DNA of 40,129 nt from Mycobacterium sp. (GCA_025965975.1 JAOPVX010000028.1:1-40129); one strand, 5' to 3'; positions 24,880 through 34,056 are shown, numbered from the stretch's first letter. Notes: generated by a model from the letters alone, not told the origin. Program-made: numbers and translations.

Positions 24880-26523
24880 GTGGTGGTCCGGGCAACGATC
24901 GCCGGCGAACGCCGGTGGCACGAGCATGCCAACGGTCACTGGGTCGACCGGTTCATCGACGGATATGTGCGGGAGGCTGCAGCTCGTGTGCCGTCGCGGC
25001 TCGGATTGATCGACGGAGACGTTCGGCTGACCTATGGTCAGCTGGACGACGCCATAGCGCGGGTGGTCGGCCAGTTGTTCGAGCTCGGCGTCGGCAAGGG
25101 CGACGTCGTCTCGTGGATGTTGCCGAACTGGCACGAGTCATACCTGGTGCACCACGCCGTGCTGCGGCTGGGAGCTGTCAGCAATCCGATCGTGCCGAGC
25201 AGCCGACACCGCGAAGTCGAGTACATTCTGGCGCGCGCGCAGAGCAAGGTCGTCGTCGTCCCCGACGTGTTCCGGGGGTACCGCTACGTCGAGATGATCA
25301 ATGAGCTGCGGGCAAGGTTGCCTGCCCTTCGACACGTCGTGGTCGTGCGGCCGGTTGACGCGCTCCCAGAGCTGAGCTTCGAGGATCTGCTGAGACACCC
25401 CGGACGCGAGCCCACCGTCGATCGCAGCGCGGATGACGCCGTGCTGCTGATGTTCACCTCGGGTACCACGGCGCGCCCGAAGGGCGTGGTGCACACTCAC
25501 AACACCCTCGATTACGAGAATCGCAGCATCATCGAGACATTCGGACTCGGTGAGGACGACCGAGTATGGATGCCATCGCCGGTGACGCACGTGACTGGCA
25601 TGCTCTACGGCCTGCAGCTGCCAGCAATGTTGACGAATAGTGTTGTCCTACAGGATGTTTGGGATGCCAGCGCCGGTCTGCACTTGATCGCCGAGCATCG
25701 CTGCACATTCACGGTGGCCGCTACGCCTTTCCTACACGGCCTGACCCACCATCCTGAGGTCGACTCATTCGACCTCGACTGCCTGCGGATCTTCGCGTGC
25801 GGTGGCGCCGATGTCCCACCCGCACTCGTCCACGAGGCTCGACGACGGCTCCAGTGTCATGTGGCACGAGTTTATGGCTCCACGGAGTTTCCGACGCTGT
25901 CTACCACCGGGCCCGGGGATTCACTGCACAAGGCGGCCGAGACCGACGGACGCGCCATCGCGGCGGCGACCTGTCGGATCGTCGACCCGACCGATCTGGA
26001 TGTGTCGGCGGGCGTGGTCGGCGAGCTGCTGGTCAAAGGGCCTGAGGCGCTGGTGGGATACCTGGACCCGACCGACGAGCAGGGTGCATTCACCGCCGAC
26101 GGCTGGTTCCGGACCGGGGACCTGGCCGTGCTCGACGCCGATGGGTACCTCACCATTCGCGGCCGAATCAAGGACATCATCGTGCGGGGCGGGGAGAACA
26201 TCAGTGCGACGGAGATCGAGAATCTCCTCTTTGCACATCCAATGGTGAGTGAAATCGCCATCGTCGCGATGCCGGATCCGGTCCTGGTGGAACGTGCCTG
26301 CGCCTTCGTCGTTCCGTCGGCGGCGGGTGCGCCGACGCTGGACCAATTGGTCGGATTTCTCCACGACAGCGGTGTTTCGAAGCAGAAATACCCTGAACGT
26401 CTCGAAATCGTTTCCACGCTACCGAAAACCCAATCGGGCAAAGTGCGCAAGGTTGCGCTCCGCGAACGAATCCGGGCACGAATGCAGGGTGAGGAGGATG
26501 CGCGGTGCGCTGCGCGACCGTGA
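24880..26523 (+). CDS. acyl-CoA synthetase (AMP-binding, class I adenylate-forming)
   Basis: This 547-residue ligase activates a carboxylic acid to its CoA thioester via acyl-AMP. The P-loop is MFTSGTTARPKGVVHTH (about 190-206), then RVYGSTEFPT (adenine contact), WFRTGDLAVLDADGYLTI, GRIKDIIVRGGENIS (hinge) and the catalytic Lys in TQSGKVRK near the end. It is closest in style to cyclohexanecarboxylate-CoA ligase and FadD-type enzymes of actinobacterial catabolic clusters. This is the only CoA ligase in the window, so it probably performs the entry step. GTG 24880 lies 9 nt after the hydrolase stop with AGGAAG before it. The acid specificity is not readable. Confidence 0.93.
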   Translation: MVVRATIAGERRWHEHANGHWVDRFIDGYVREAAARVPSRLGLIDGDVRLTYGQLDDAIARVVGQLFELGVGKGDVVSWMLPNWHESYLVHHAVLRLGAVSNPIVPSSRHREVEYILARAQSKVVVVPDVFRGYRYVEMINELRARLPALRHVVVVRPVDALPELSFEDLLRHPGREPTVDRSADDAVLLMFTSGTTARPKGVVHTHNTLDYENRSIIETFGLGEDDRVWMPSPVTHVTGMLYGLQLPAMLTNSVVLQDVWDASAGLHLIAEHRCTFTVAATPFLHGLTHHPEVDSFDLDCLRIFACGGADVPPALVHEARRRLQCHVARVYGSTEFPTLSTTGPGDSLHKAAETDGRAIAAATCRIVDPTDLDVSAGVVGELLVKGPEALVGYLDPTDEQGAFTADGWFRTGDLAVLDADGYLTIRGRIKDIIVRGGENISATEIENLLFAHPMVSEIAIVAMPDPVLVERACAFVVPSAAGAPTLDQLVGFLHDSGVSKQKYPERLEIVSTLPKTQSGKVRKVALRERIRARMQGEEDARCAARP

Positions 26524-26612
26524 GGGAACCAGCGACGCGTGCGCTGGTGTGCACGCAAGCTCGCCCGTTCCGGCAATGAGAACGGCAATTCCGTCCGATC
26601 GAAGGAGAGAGC

Positions 26613-27623
26613 ATGGCACGGTACCGAAAGGCGGAAGCGCGGGAGTGGGCGCGCGCCGAGCTCAAGGGGGTTTGCAATGTCATCATTCCGTCCTACACCG
26701 CTGATCTGAAGGGGCTCAACGAATCCGGGATCCGCCACGACGTCCGCCGGGACATCGAACTCGGATTCCGAGGTGCGTTGATGGTCAGTGAGACCGCTGT
26801 CAGCAATGACGAGTACGCCCAGATGGTCGAGTGGGCGAATGATGAGGCCAACGGTGAGCTGGTGCTGTTCTTCCATGCCAGCTTCAACAGCCTCGAAGAG
26901 AACATCGAGATGGCGAAGCGATCGGAGGCCGCGGGCGCCGAGATGGTCCTGCTGTCCTATCCGCCGTCGTTCTATCCGTCGTCGTTGCGCGAGGTCTACG
27001 ATTACACGGCGGCCTTTTGTGATAACACCAATCTTGCGGTGATGCTGTTTCCGGTTCCCCTGTGGGGGTTCGAGCGGCTTCACCCCGCATCAATTCCCAT
27101 CGAGATGCTCGAGGAGATGGTCGGTGACATTCCCAACGTCGTGGCCGTCAAAGCCGAGGGGGGCATGCCGTCGCTCGCCGGTTTCGCCGAGTCCTGGAAC
27201 CGCCTCGGGGACAAGGTCATCGTGACGATGCCCTTCGAACAGCAGGCGATCCCACTGGCGACGATGCTCCCGCTCGAGCTGATTGCGACCTCGAACACCG
27301 AGTGCCTCGGCGCTAGCGTCCCGCAGATGCTGGCACTGTGCCGCGACGGCAAGTACTCCGAGGCGATGGAGATCTTCTGGCGCGTCGACCCCGCCCGACG
27401 AGCCAACGAGCGGATCGGAGTAGCCGGCGTCAACGCCGTCCATCGGATGGCTTGGAAATACCAGGCTTGGCTCACCGGCTTCAACGGCGGCCCGCTACGC
27501 ATGCCCACCCAGCGTCTCGTCGCTCACCAGATGGCGGGCTACCGAGCGGCGGCCCGCGAAGCCGGCGTGCTGTGCGCCAACGAGCCCGACGAGCAGTTCT
27601 TCGTAGGCCGACATCCCAGCTGA
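26613..27623 (+). CDS. dihydrodipicolinate synthase/N-acetylneuraminate lyase-family aldolase
   Basis: This 336-residue class I aldolase barrel has the Schiff-base Lys180 in VVAVKAEGG. ESGIRHDVRRDIELGFRGALMVSE and EMVLLSYPPSFYPSS correspond to the substrate- and product-end loops of the DapA fold. DapA itself is unlikely, because the length (336 against about 295) and the loop replacing the pyruvate-binding GTTGE differ. Hydratase-aldolases of PAH catabolism (NahE, PhdG, PhdJ) share this fold and length and release pyruvate and an aromatic aldehyde, which makes a role after meta-cleavage attractive here. AAGGAGAG precedes ATG 26613. It is third or fourth in the plus-strand operon. Confidence 0.88.
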   Translation: MARYRKAEAREWARAELKGVCNVIIPSYTADLKGLNESGIRHDVRRDIELGFRGALMVSETAVSNDEYAQMVEWANDEANGELVLFFHASFNSLEENIEMAKRSEAAGAEMVLLSYPPSFYPSSLREVYDYTAAFCDNTNLAVMLFPVPLWGFERLHPASIPIEMLEEMVGDIPNVVAVKAEGGMPSLAGFAESWNRLGDKVIVTMPFEQQAIPLATMLPLELIATSNTECLGASVPQMLALCRDGKYSEAMEIFWRVDPARRANERIGVAGVNAVHRMAWKYQAWLTGFNGGPLRMPTQRLVAHQMAGYRAAAREAGVLCANEPDEQFFVGRHPS

Positions 27624-27630
27624 CCTGATT

Positions 27631-28149
27631 GTGGGTGACTATCTTAAGGAGGCCGAAGTTGTTTCGTGCGAACAGGATGCACACGTGCATGAAGGCAGCA
27701 AGTTCAAGCGCGAGGTGATGGCGGTGATGCAGATGCCGGATCGTTTTGACCGCGGAATAGAGTTCATGCGGGCCGCGCTGGGCGACGAGATGGCAGACGG
27801 TGCAGTCGCGCGCCATCGTGACCCCGCTGCGGACGTGCCCTCGCAGATGCTCGATTGGTCGGTGGAAAACCTCTTCGGCTTCCTGATGCAGCGCCCGGGG
27901 CTTCGCCTGCGAGAAAAACTCATCGCCATGATCGGCGCCGATGTTTGCTCAGCGGCGAGCCCAGCGGCTCTGGTCGATCACACCCGCTGGGCGTTGAAGA
28001 GCGGAATCACGCCGGAGGAGCTCCAGGAGATCTGCTTTTTGCTGGTTTGGTATTGCGGCATGCCCAAAGTCCGTACTGCACTTGACATCATGTCGCCGGT
28101 CATAGATGCATTCGACGCATCCCAGGAGACCGAGCTGTCTGATGGCTGA
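27631..28149 (+). CDS. carboxymuconolactone decarboxylase (CMD) family protein
   Basis: The sequence resembles the CMD/AhpD helical fold (MPDRFDRGIEFMRAALGDE, LRLREKLIAMIGADVCSA, ELQEICFLLVWYCGMPKVRTAL). The AhpD Cys-x2-Cys redox pair is absent; a single Cys in VWYCGMPK occupies the usual region. It is probably a decarboxylase-like or lactonase-like protein acting on a ring-fission product. The start is doubtful: the frame opens with GTG 27631, but the strong ribosome-binding sequence TAAGGAGG (27645-27652) is inside it and is followed by TTG 27659 in another frame. GTG 27685 (VHEGSKFKREVM) is a good alternative. It is followed by the NTF2-like gene in the same operon. Confidence 0.8.
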   Translation: MGDYLKEAEVVSCEQDAHVHEGSKFKREVMAVMQMPDRFDRGIEFMRAALGDEMADGAVARHRDPAADVPSQMLDWSVENLFGFLMQRPGLRLREKLIAMIGADVCSAASPAALVDHTRWALKSGITPEELQEICFLLVWYCGMPKVRTALDIMSPVIDAFDASQETELSDG

Positions 28150-28190
28150 GCCGAGATATCTTTTCCCGCACTGCTGAAAGGAGGACGACG

Positions 28191-28589
28191 TTGTCAGCGA
28201 AAGCGATCGTCGGCGAACTCTATGCACGTTTCGCCGCGGGGGATCTTGCCGGCGTGGGGGAGCTGCTCAGTCCCGACGTCGAGTGGGACGAAGGCGATGG
28301 GCATCCGTACGGATGCCACCGCGGGTTCGCCGCCGTCAGCAGGAATGTCTTCGATCGACTCGGCGCCGAATGGGACGGAATGGCCACGCAGATCGAGCAG
28401 ATCCTCGAGGATCCGCTAGGGCGTGTTGTCGTGCTCGGCAGGGACACCGCAACCAACAGGGCAACCGGGAGGGTAATCGACTCGCGCGTCGCGCATGTCT
28501 ACTCGGTTCGGGATGGGCGAATCGATAGCTTTCTGCAGTTCTGCGACACCGCGGCGTGGCGTGCGGCGATGCCGACCCGACCGTACTGA
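28191..28589 (+). CDS. NTF2-like (SnoaL-type) small protein
   Basis: This 132-residue cone-shaped NTF2 fold has SAKAIVGELYARFAAGDLAGVGELLSPDVEWDEG and a C-terminal RDGRIDSFLQFCDTAAWRAAM, standard for SnoaL/ketosteroid-isomerase-like proteins. Members isomerise, cyclise or hydrolyse small molecules or simply bind them. TTG 28191 follows AAAGGAGG with correct spacing and is the start. It ends the plus-strand operon 225 bp before the convergent alcohol dehydrogenase. No catalytic Asp/Tyr pair can be assigned without a structure. Confidence 0.82.
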   Translation: MSAKAIVGELYARFAAGDLAGVGELLSPDVEWDEGDGHPYGCHRGFAAVSRNVFDRLGAEWDGMATQIEQILEDPLGRVVVLGRDTATNRATGRVIDSRVAHVYSVRDGRIDSFLQFCDTAAWRAAMPTRPY

Positions 28590-28814
28590 CGGCACAGTCC
28601 CGATGGCCTCGCCCGGGATGGGCCGGTCAGTGATCGCTCGGTGCGCCGAGAACGTCAGTGGCACAGCGAGTGATGGCGATGACGTCTGCGGATCGGCAGT
28701 GCCCGCCAATCGAGCGCAACGGCCCGCCAACTGTCCGCGTCGCAAGTCGGAGCAGGCGCTCCCGTCAATTCGGTGTCCACCGCCGGGGGGTGTCTTTGAA
28801 CCACCGGCGACCCG

Positions 28815-29936
28815 TTAGCACTGTCGTTGCGAGCGGTGTTGAGGGATTAGAACCACCTTGACGCATTCGCCGCGGCGCTGATCCGCAGCAGCTCTGTTGA
28901 TGTCGGATAGCGGGTAGGTGCGCACCAGCTGATCGAGCGGCAGTTCATTGCGGAGCAGCAACGCGCACAACTGCGGAAGGAAGGTGTCGGGGTCACTGTC
29001 GCCTTCGATGATGCCCTTCACGGTGTGTCCATGGGCGATGGCCTCACGCAGATCACCGGGGATCGGTGTGCCGGCGGGCGGGACTCCAACGATCCCGAGC
29101 ACTCCGTGGGGGGCGAGGCACCTCATCGCCGATTGTTGAATCTCGGGATTGCCCGTGGTGTCGAGGGCGAAGTCGACGCCGATCGGGCTGATGTCACGCA
29201 CGAGCTCGGGCAGACGACGCCCCGGTGCGGGCTCGAGCACGTGCGTCGCGCCAAGCTCGAGCGCAAGGGCACGCCGGGCGGGGTGCGGTTCCACGACGAT
29301 CAGCGGTGAGCAATTGCGCAGCACCGCGGCCATCACTGCGCTGAGGCCGACGGCGCCGCCACCCAGAACCAGTAGGGAGGATCCCGGCTCGCAGTCGAGG
29401 GATCGCAGGACGGCGCCGGCGCCGGTCTGCACCCCGCAGCCCAAGGGAGCCAGAAGCTCGAACGGTACGGCTGCCGGGGCCTTCACCACGTTGCGTTCGT
29501 AGGTAAGGCAATGAGTTGCGAATGATGATTGGGCGAAGAAGTTGCTGGCGATGCGGTTGCCGTCCTGGCTGAGACAAGTGGTGCCGTCCAGCCGGGCGCC
29601 GGTGTAGTTCAGCTCCTGGGCGGTGTGACAGTAGGCGGCCAGTCCCTTGTTGCAGTTGGGGCAGCGCCCGCAGGAACGGAAGGTGAGGACCACTCGGTCG
29701 CCCGCAACGACCTTGGTGACCCGGCCGCCCGCCGCTTCGACAACGCCGGCGCCTTCGTGGCCCAGCACCCCTGGCAGCGGGATCCAGCTGCCTGCCTGCG
29801 CCACTAGATCGGTGTGGCACAGGCCGACTGCCTCGATGCGGACCAGGATCTCGTCCTCGCGTGGGGCGTCGAGGTCGATGGTGGTCAGTTCGAAATGGGC
29901 CCCTGCCGCCGGGGTCACCGCCGCCTGGATTCTCAT
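28815..29936 (-). CDS. zinc-dependent alcohol dehydrogenase (MDR family)
   Basis: This 373-residue medium-chain dehydrogenase oxidises a primary alcohol to an aldehyde with NAD. Catalytic zinc ligands are Cys40 (GLCHTDL), His60-Glu61 (LGHEGAG) and a Cys in APLGCGVQTGAG. Structural-zinc cysteines are Cys89, Cys92, Cys95 and Cys103 (SCGRCPNCNKGLAAYC). VLGGGAVGLSAV is the NAD-binding turn. It is closest to aryl-alcohol/benzyl-alcohol dehydrogenases (XylB- or MDR-type, GSH-independent). It is the last gene of the minus-strand operon downstream of an aldehyde dehydrogenase, which fits an alcohol-to-acid step. Confidence 0.93.
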   Translation of the reverse strand: MRIQAAVTPAAGAHFELTTIDLDAPREDEILVRIEAVGLCHTDLVAQAGSWIPLPGVLGHEGAGVVEAAGGRVTKVVAGDRVVLTFRSCGRCPNCNKGLAAYCHTAQELNYTGARLDGTTCLSQDGNRIASNFFAQSSFATHCLTYERNVVKAPAAVPFELLAPLGCGVQTGAGAVLRSLDCEPGSSLLVLGGGAVGLSAVMAAVLRNCSPLIVVEPHPARRALALELGATHVLEPAPGRRLPELVRDISPIGVDFALDTTGNPEIQQSAMRCLAPHGVLGIVGVPPAGTPIPGDLREAIAHGHTVKGIIEGDSDPDTFLPQLCALLLRNELPLDQLVRTYPLSDINRAAADQRRGECVKVVLIPQHRSQRQC

Positions 29937-29969
29937 ACTCGCCTCGGGAAGGGAGACTGGTTCTTGGCG

Positions 29970-31439
29970 TCAGATCGCGATGCCGACGAGCTTGGTCTCG
30001 AGGTATTCCATCAGCCCCTCGCGGGCACCTTCGCGACCGACTCCGCTTTCCTTGACGCCGCCGAACGGGGCTGCCGCTGACGTCGGATTGATGTCGTTGA
30101 TGCCGACCATGCCGAATCGCAGCGCCTCGGCGACGCGGAACGCCCGAGCGAGACTCCGCGTGTAGACGTAGGACGCGAGGCCATAGTTCGTGTCATTGGC
30201 CATGGCGATGACCTCGTCCTCATCGTCGAAGACGACGACCGGAGCGATGGGCCCGAAGGTCTCCTCGCGGTAGATGTCCATGTCCGGCGTGACGCCGGTC
30301 AGAACAGTTGGCGCGTAGAAGTAGCCGTCGTCGACGCCGGTGCCGCTGAGCCGGCTCCCGCCGAGCTCGACAACCGCCCCCTTTTTTACCGCATCGGCGA
30401 CCTGACGTTCCATGCGGTTGAGCGCGTCCGCATCGATCAGCGGGCCGACGCTGATGCCGTCGAGCATTCCGTTGCCTGCTCGCATACCGTCCATGCGGTC
30501 GGTCAACACCTTGACGAACGGGTCTTTGATGCTGCGGTGCACATAGATTCGGTTCGGGCAGATGCAGGCTTGTCCGGTGTTGAGGACCTTCACCATGGCG
30601 GCGCCTTTGGCGGCGTGCGACGGGTCGGCGTCGTCGAAGACGATGAACGGGGCGTGCCCGCCCAGCTCCATCGAAACCCGGGTCATCCGGTGCGCGGCAC
30701 CGCGGGCAAGCATCTTGCCCACTGACGTCGAGCCGGTGAACGTTATCTTCGCGATCGCCGCGTTGGTGAGGAATTCGTCTCCCACCGGGCCGGGGTCAAT
30801 GGCGGTGACGAGGTTTGCCACGCCTGGCGGTAGCCCCGATTCGTGCAGGATGCGGAACACCTCGATCGCGGTGAGCGGGGTCTGCTCGGCGGGTTTCAGC
30901 ACGATCGTGCAGCCGGCCGCGAGCGCCGGCGCCACCTTGCGCGTGATCATCGAGATCGGGTAGTTCCACGGTGTCACGGCGCCAACGACGCCGACCGGTT
31001 GATGCATGACGAGGAATCGCTGATCGGCGCGCGCGGAGGGGATGGTTTGGCCGTAGACGCGTTTGCCTTCCTCGGCGAACCACAGCAGGAAGTCCGCGGC
31101 GTACTTGACCTCGATGCGCGACGCCCGGATCGGTTTGCCTTGTTCTGCTGTCATCAGGCTGGCGAGGTCCTCGGTGCGCTCGAGCATGAGTCGATGTGCG
31201 TTGTACAGGATTTCGCTCCGCTCGTATGCGGTTCGCGCCGTCCAGCCCGGCAGCGCCGTCTCGGCCGCGGTGATCGCGGCTCTGACATCTGCCGTGGAGC
31301 CCGCCGAGACAAAGGCAAGCTGTCGGCCGGTCGCCGGGTTGGTGACCGGGAATCGTTTGCCGGAGGTCGCCGCGCCCCACCCGCCGCCGATGTAGATCGA
31401 GTCGATCTGGCGCGCGGACTCCGGCGCGGTTTGGTTCAT
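29970..31439 (-). CDS. NAD(P)-dependent aldehyde dehydrogenase (succinate-semialdehyde type)
   Basis: This 489-residue ALDH has Glu258 (MELGGHAPF) and Cys292 (NTGQACICPNR), plus PWNYPISM and FTGSTSVGKML for cofactor binding. It is nearest the GabD/NAD-dependent succinate-semialdehyde group by its VGVVGAVTPWN opening and KPAEQTPLTA motif. The frame is open to 31607, but ATG 31437-31439 (MNQTAPESAR) with AAAGG upstream is preferred, since the earlier residues are Arg-rich and unconserved. It lies between the alcohol dehydrogenase and the second acyl-CoA dehydrogenase pair in one minus-strand series. A pathway semialdehyde is the likely substrate. Confidence 0.92.
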   Translation of the reverse strand: MNQTAPESARQIDSIYIGGGWGAATSGKRFPVTNPATGRQLAFVSAGSTADVRAAITAAETALPGWTARTAYERSEILYNAHRLMLERTEDLASLMTAEQGKPIRASRIEVKYAADFLLWFAEEGKRVYGQTIPSARADQRFLVMHQPVGVVGAVTPWNYPISMITRKVAPALAAGCTIVLKPAEQTPLTAIEVFRILHESGLPPGVANLVTAIDPGPVGDEFLTNAAIAKITFTGSTSVGKMLARGAAHRMTRVSMELGGHAPFIVFDDADPSHAAKGAAMVKVLNTGQACICPNRIYVHRSIKDPFVKVLTDRMDGMRAGNGMLDGISVGPLIDADALNRMERQVADAVKKGAVVELGGSRLSGTGVDDGYFYAPTVLTGVTPDMDIYREETFGPIAPVVVFDDEDEVIAMANDTNYGLASYVYTRSLARAFRVAEALRFGMVGINDINPTSAAAPFGGVKESGVGREGAREGLMEYLETKLVGIAI

Positions 31440-31489
31440 CGCTGGCCTTTCACCTCGGGTCTTGACCATTTCGGTCGTATCGCCGCACA

Positions 31490-32467
31490 TCACGAGAACT
31501 CGTGACGTGCGGGTGTCATGACGGCGTCGCACGTTCTGCGCGGTCCGCCGAGAAGGTGTTCCAGCAGGAACGCGCGTTTGAGGAACAGGTGTGCGCCGTG
31601 CTCCCACGTGAACCCGATACCGCCGTGGTTCTGGATGTTCGCAGCCGTGCTGGCCCTGGCCAACTGGGCGGTGAGCAGGTAGGCGGTCGCGGCGTGAAAT
31701 GCCGCGTCCGGGGTGCGGTCATCGACGAGCAGCGCGGCTTGGAACACTTCGCCGATCGCAGCGTAGGCCGCAATCGCCATGTCGGCGCACCGGTGCTTGA
31801 CTGCTTGGAAGGCGCCGATCGGCTGGCCGAACTGAATCCGGGTACGGGCGTATTCCGCGGATATGTCACGCACTGCCTCGATGATGCCGAGTTGTTCGGC
31901 AGCGGCGAGTACCCGCGCGCGGTCGAGCACGTGTGCGTCCTCGACCCGGGCTACCGATGCACCCTTGGCGACCCTGGCGAAGCGGCTGCCCGGGTCGATG
32001 CCTGCGACCTGTTGGATCGAGTGGAGCTCGAACAGCTCGCCCGAGTTCGCGTCGATGACGAGCAACAGGTCACCGGTGCGGACGTTGACGGCAAGGTCAT
32101 CGACGGCGATGCCGACACGGCGTTTGCCCGACGCGATGGCGCTGGCGAGCGCATCCGCGCCCGCCACCGCGGCGACGTGCGCCGCTAGCGTCGAGGGCAG
32201 GAACGGGCCGGGTGTCAGGTGACGGCCGAGCTCGCGGAACAACATGACCTCTTCGGGCAACCCAAGCCCGACACCGCCGGCACCCTCGGGCAAGCTCAGC
32301 CCCAACCAACCCAGTTCGGCGCATCTGCCCCAGGTTTGATCGTCGATCGCGGCCCCCGCCGCGTCGTCCGCGAGTTCGCGGACACGCGACATCGGCAGCT
32401 CGTTGATGAGAAAGTCATTGGCGGTGGCGGCGACCGCAAGTTGATCATCGGAGGGCTGGAGGTTCAT
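31490..32467 (-). CDS. acyl-CoA dehydrogenase, short subunit (second FadE pair)
   Basis: This 325-residue dehydrogenase has a compact N-terminus (MNLQPSDDQLAVAATANDFL), GWLGLSLPEGAGGVGLG, and the C-terminal TRIQFGQPIGAFQAVKHRCADMAIA and NHGGIGFTWEHGAHLFLKRAF. It is shorter than classical FadEs and resembles the small partner of heteromeric pairs. ATG 32465-32467 overlaps the stop of the upstream long subunit by four bases (ATGA), so the pair is translationally coupled. No catalytic Glu can be fixed by eye. Confidence 0.9.
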   Translation of the reverse strand: MNLQPSDDQLAVAATANDFLINELPMSRVRELADDAAGAAIDDQTWGRCAELGWLGLSLPEGAGGVGLGLPEEVMLFRELGRHLTPGPFLPSTLAAHVAAVAGADALASAIASGKRRVGIAVDDLAVNVRTGDLLLVIDANSGELFELHSIQQVAGIDPGSRFARVAKGASVARVEDAHVLDRARVLAAAEQLGIIEAVRDISAEYARTRIQFGQPIGAFQAVKHRCADMAIAAYAAIGEVFQAALLVDDRTPDAAFHAATAYLLTAQLARASTAANIQNHGGIGFTWEHGAHLFLKRAFLLEHLLGGPRRTCDAVMTPARHEFS

Positions 32468-33597
32468 CGCGGCAGTCCCAACACACGTTCTCCGATGATG
32501 TTCTTGTGGATGTCGGTGGTGCCCCCGCCGATCGGAGCGCTGAATCGACGCAGCCAATCCTCGCCCCAGGGCGTCCATTCCAAGGCCTTGGGTCCCAGGA
32601 TGTCGATTGCCAACCGGCCAACGATGACCTCGAGTTGCGCGCTGAACGTTCGCGTGGCCGTGGTTTCCGCGCTGGGCCTTTCACCCTTCTTTGCAGCCGA
32701 CGCCTGAAAGTAGGCGGTAGATCGCAGGGCGGACGCCATGGCCCTGGCCTGCGCGAGCCGCTCGTAAAGTGTGTCGTCGTTGATCGCGCCGGTGAGCCGA
32801 GCATGCTCGATCAACTCGTCGACGAATACAATTTCGCCCAACCGTCGGTGCAGGAAACCGGTTCCACGTTCGGCGGCGAGCGTGGACATCGCCACGCTCC
32901 AGCCCTTGTTCACCGCACCGACCACATTCGTCACCGGGATGCGAACCTCGTCGTAAAAGACCTCGCAGTTGTGGGGGAACCCGTCAATGCTGGTGACCGG
33001 GCGTACGTCGATCCCAGGCAACCGCATGTCCACGATCACCCAGGTGATGCCCTTGTGTTTGGGTGCGTCGGGATCGGTGCGGACCAGCAACTCGCCGTAA
33101 TCGCACCACTCGCCGTATGAGGTCCATATCTTGGATCCGGTGACGACCAAGTCGTCGCCGTCGAGAACCGCGCGGGTACGCAGTGATGCCAGATCCGAGC
33201 CCGCGCCTGGTTCGGAGAAGCCCTGACACCATGGTGTCTGGCCGCGCAACATCATCGGCAAATAGAACTGCTTCTGAGCCTCGCTGCCGCACATGATCAA
33301 GGTGGGTCCGGCATGGTTGAGGGCGGTGCCGAAGACGCCCTGCCCGGGCGCTTTCGCGCGCACGAACTCCTCGTACCAGATCACCTGTTGAAGCGGGGAT
33401 AGCCCACGTCCGCCGTATTCCGGCTCCCAGTCGATGCCAGCCCATCCGCCGGTGAACTGTCGGTTCTGCCAAGCCATGTCGTATTCGCGCATCTGCGTTC
33501 CGTACGGGGGGCGCTGTTCGGTCGGAACATTCTCGGCCAGCCAGGTTCGCGCCTCCTCGCGAAAGGCCTTGAAGTCTCGGCTCGTCTGAAGGTCCAT
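32464..33597 (-). CDS. acyl-CoA dehydrogenase, long subunit (second FadE pair)
   Basis: This 377-residue flavoprotein has GFSEPGAGSDLASLRTRAV, GSKIWTSYGEWCDY and the closing SAPIGGGTTDIHKNIIGERVLGLPR. Again the residue that is Glu in medium-chain enzymes (Y-E-G) is Gly (IGGGTTDIHK), as in the first pair. With the following short subunit it should form a heteromeric enzyme for a bulky or branched acyl-CoA. ATG 33595-33597 (MDLQTSRDFKAFREEAR) is the start. It sits downstream of the DUF35/thiolase-like genes, a grouping seen in steroid side-chain operons. Confidence 0.92.
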   Translation of the reverse strand: MDLQTSRDFKAFREEARTWLAENVPTEQRPPYGTQMREYDMAWQNRQFTGGWAGIDWEPEYGGRGLSPLQQVIWYEEFVRAKAPGQGVFGTALNHAGPTLIMCGSEAQKQFYLPMMLRGQTPWCQGFSEPGAGSDLASLRTRAVLDGDDLVVTGSKIWTSYGEWCDYGELLVRTDPDAPKHKGITWVIVDMRLPGIDVRPVTSIDGFPHNCEVFYDEVRIPVTNVVGAVNKGWSVAMSTLAAERGTGFLHRRLGEIVFVDELIEHARLTGAINDDTLYERLAQARAMASALRSTAYFQASAAKKGERPSAETTATRTFSAQLEVIVGRLAIDILGPKALEWTPWGEDWLRRFSAPIGGGTTDIHKNIIGERVLGLPR

Positions 33598-33639
33598 CTA
33601 TCCCTCGCTACTGTTCAGGTTTGAGTGCGGTGTGTCGAG

Positions 33640-34056
33640 TTAGGCGGGCTCGAATTGCAGTAGCGTCCACTCCGGCGTGACGTCCTGGTAGGCGACCTTG
33701 ACGCGTTGCCCGATCCGGACCGCCTCAGGACTGACATTCGTCATGCCTCCGATCATTCGGAAACCGTCATCCATCGCGACGTGGACGAGCGCGTACGGTG
33801 CGTCCTGCTGATAAGCAGAAGTCGGCGCCCGGCGAATGACGGTGTAGGTGTACACCTCGCCCGTCGGCCGGATGGGCGACCAACTGTAGTCGGGGGACAT
33901 GCACTTGCTGCAGATCTCCTTTGGCACATGGCGAAAGCTCTCGCAAGACGTGCAGCGCTGCACTGTGATCCGGTGATCTCGCAGCGAATCCCAGAACGGA
34001 CGGTGCCACGAAGGAATGCCCTCGGGAAGTAACTTTGCGTATTCGCCTTCAGTCAT
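33640..34056 (-). CDS. DUF35 (Zn-ribbon plus OB-fold) protein, thiolase partner
   Basis: This 138-residue protein has a zinc ribbon with Cys35, Cys38, Cys49 and Cys52 (CTSC, CSKC), followed by an OB fold (IRPTGEVYTYTVIRRA, PYALVHVAMDDGFRMIGG). Such proteins are obligate partners of thiolase-like enzymes, as ChsH2 C-terminal DUF35 with Ltp2 in cholesterol degradation and IpfE with IpfD in ibuprofen degradation. ATG 34054-34056 (MTEGEYAKLLPEGIP) lies 4 bp after the stop of the thiolase-like gene, so the two are co-translated. It probably binds acyl-CoA and channels it to the thiolase-like active site. Confidence 0.92.
   Translation of the reverse strand: MTEGEYAKLLPEGIPSWHRPFWDSLRDHRITVQRCTSCESFRHVPKEICSKCMSPDYSWSPIRPTGEVYTYTVIRRAPTSAYQQDAPYALVHVAMDDGFRMIGGMTNVSPEAVRIGQRVKVAYQDVTPEWTLLQFEPA

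Noticed and set aside
25872-27083. 403-codon minus-strand open frame across the CoA ligase and aldolase genes
   Set aside because: It spans two real genes and their junction on the other strand and has no recognisable domain.
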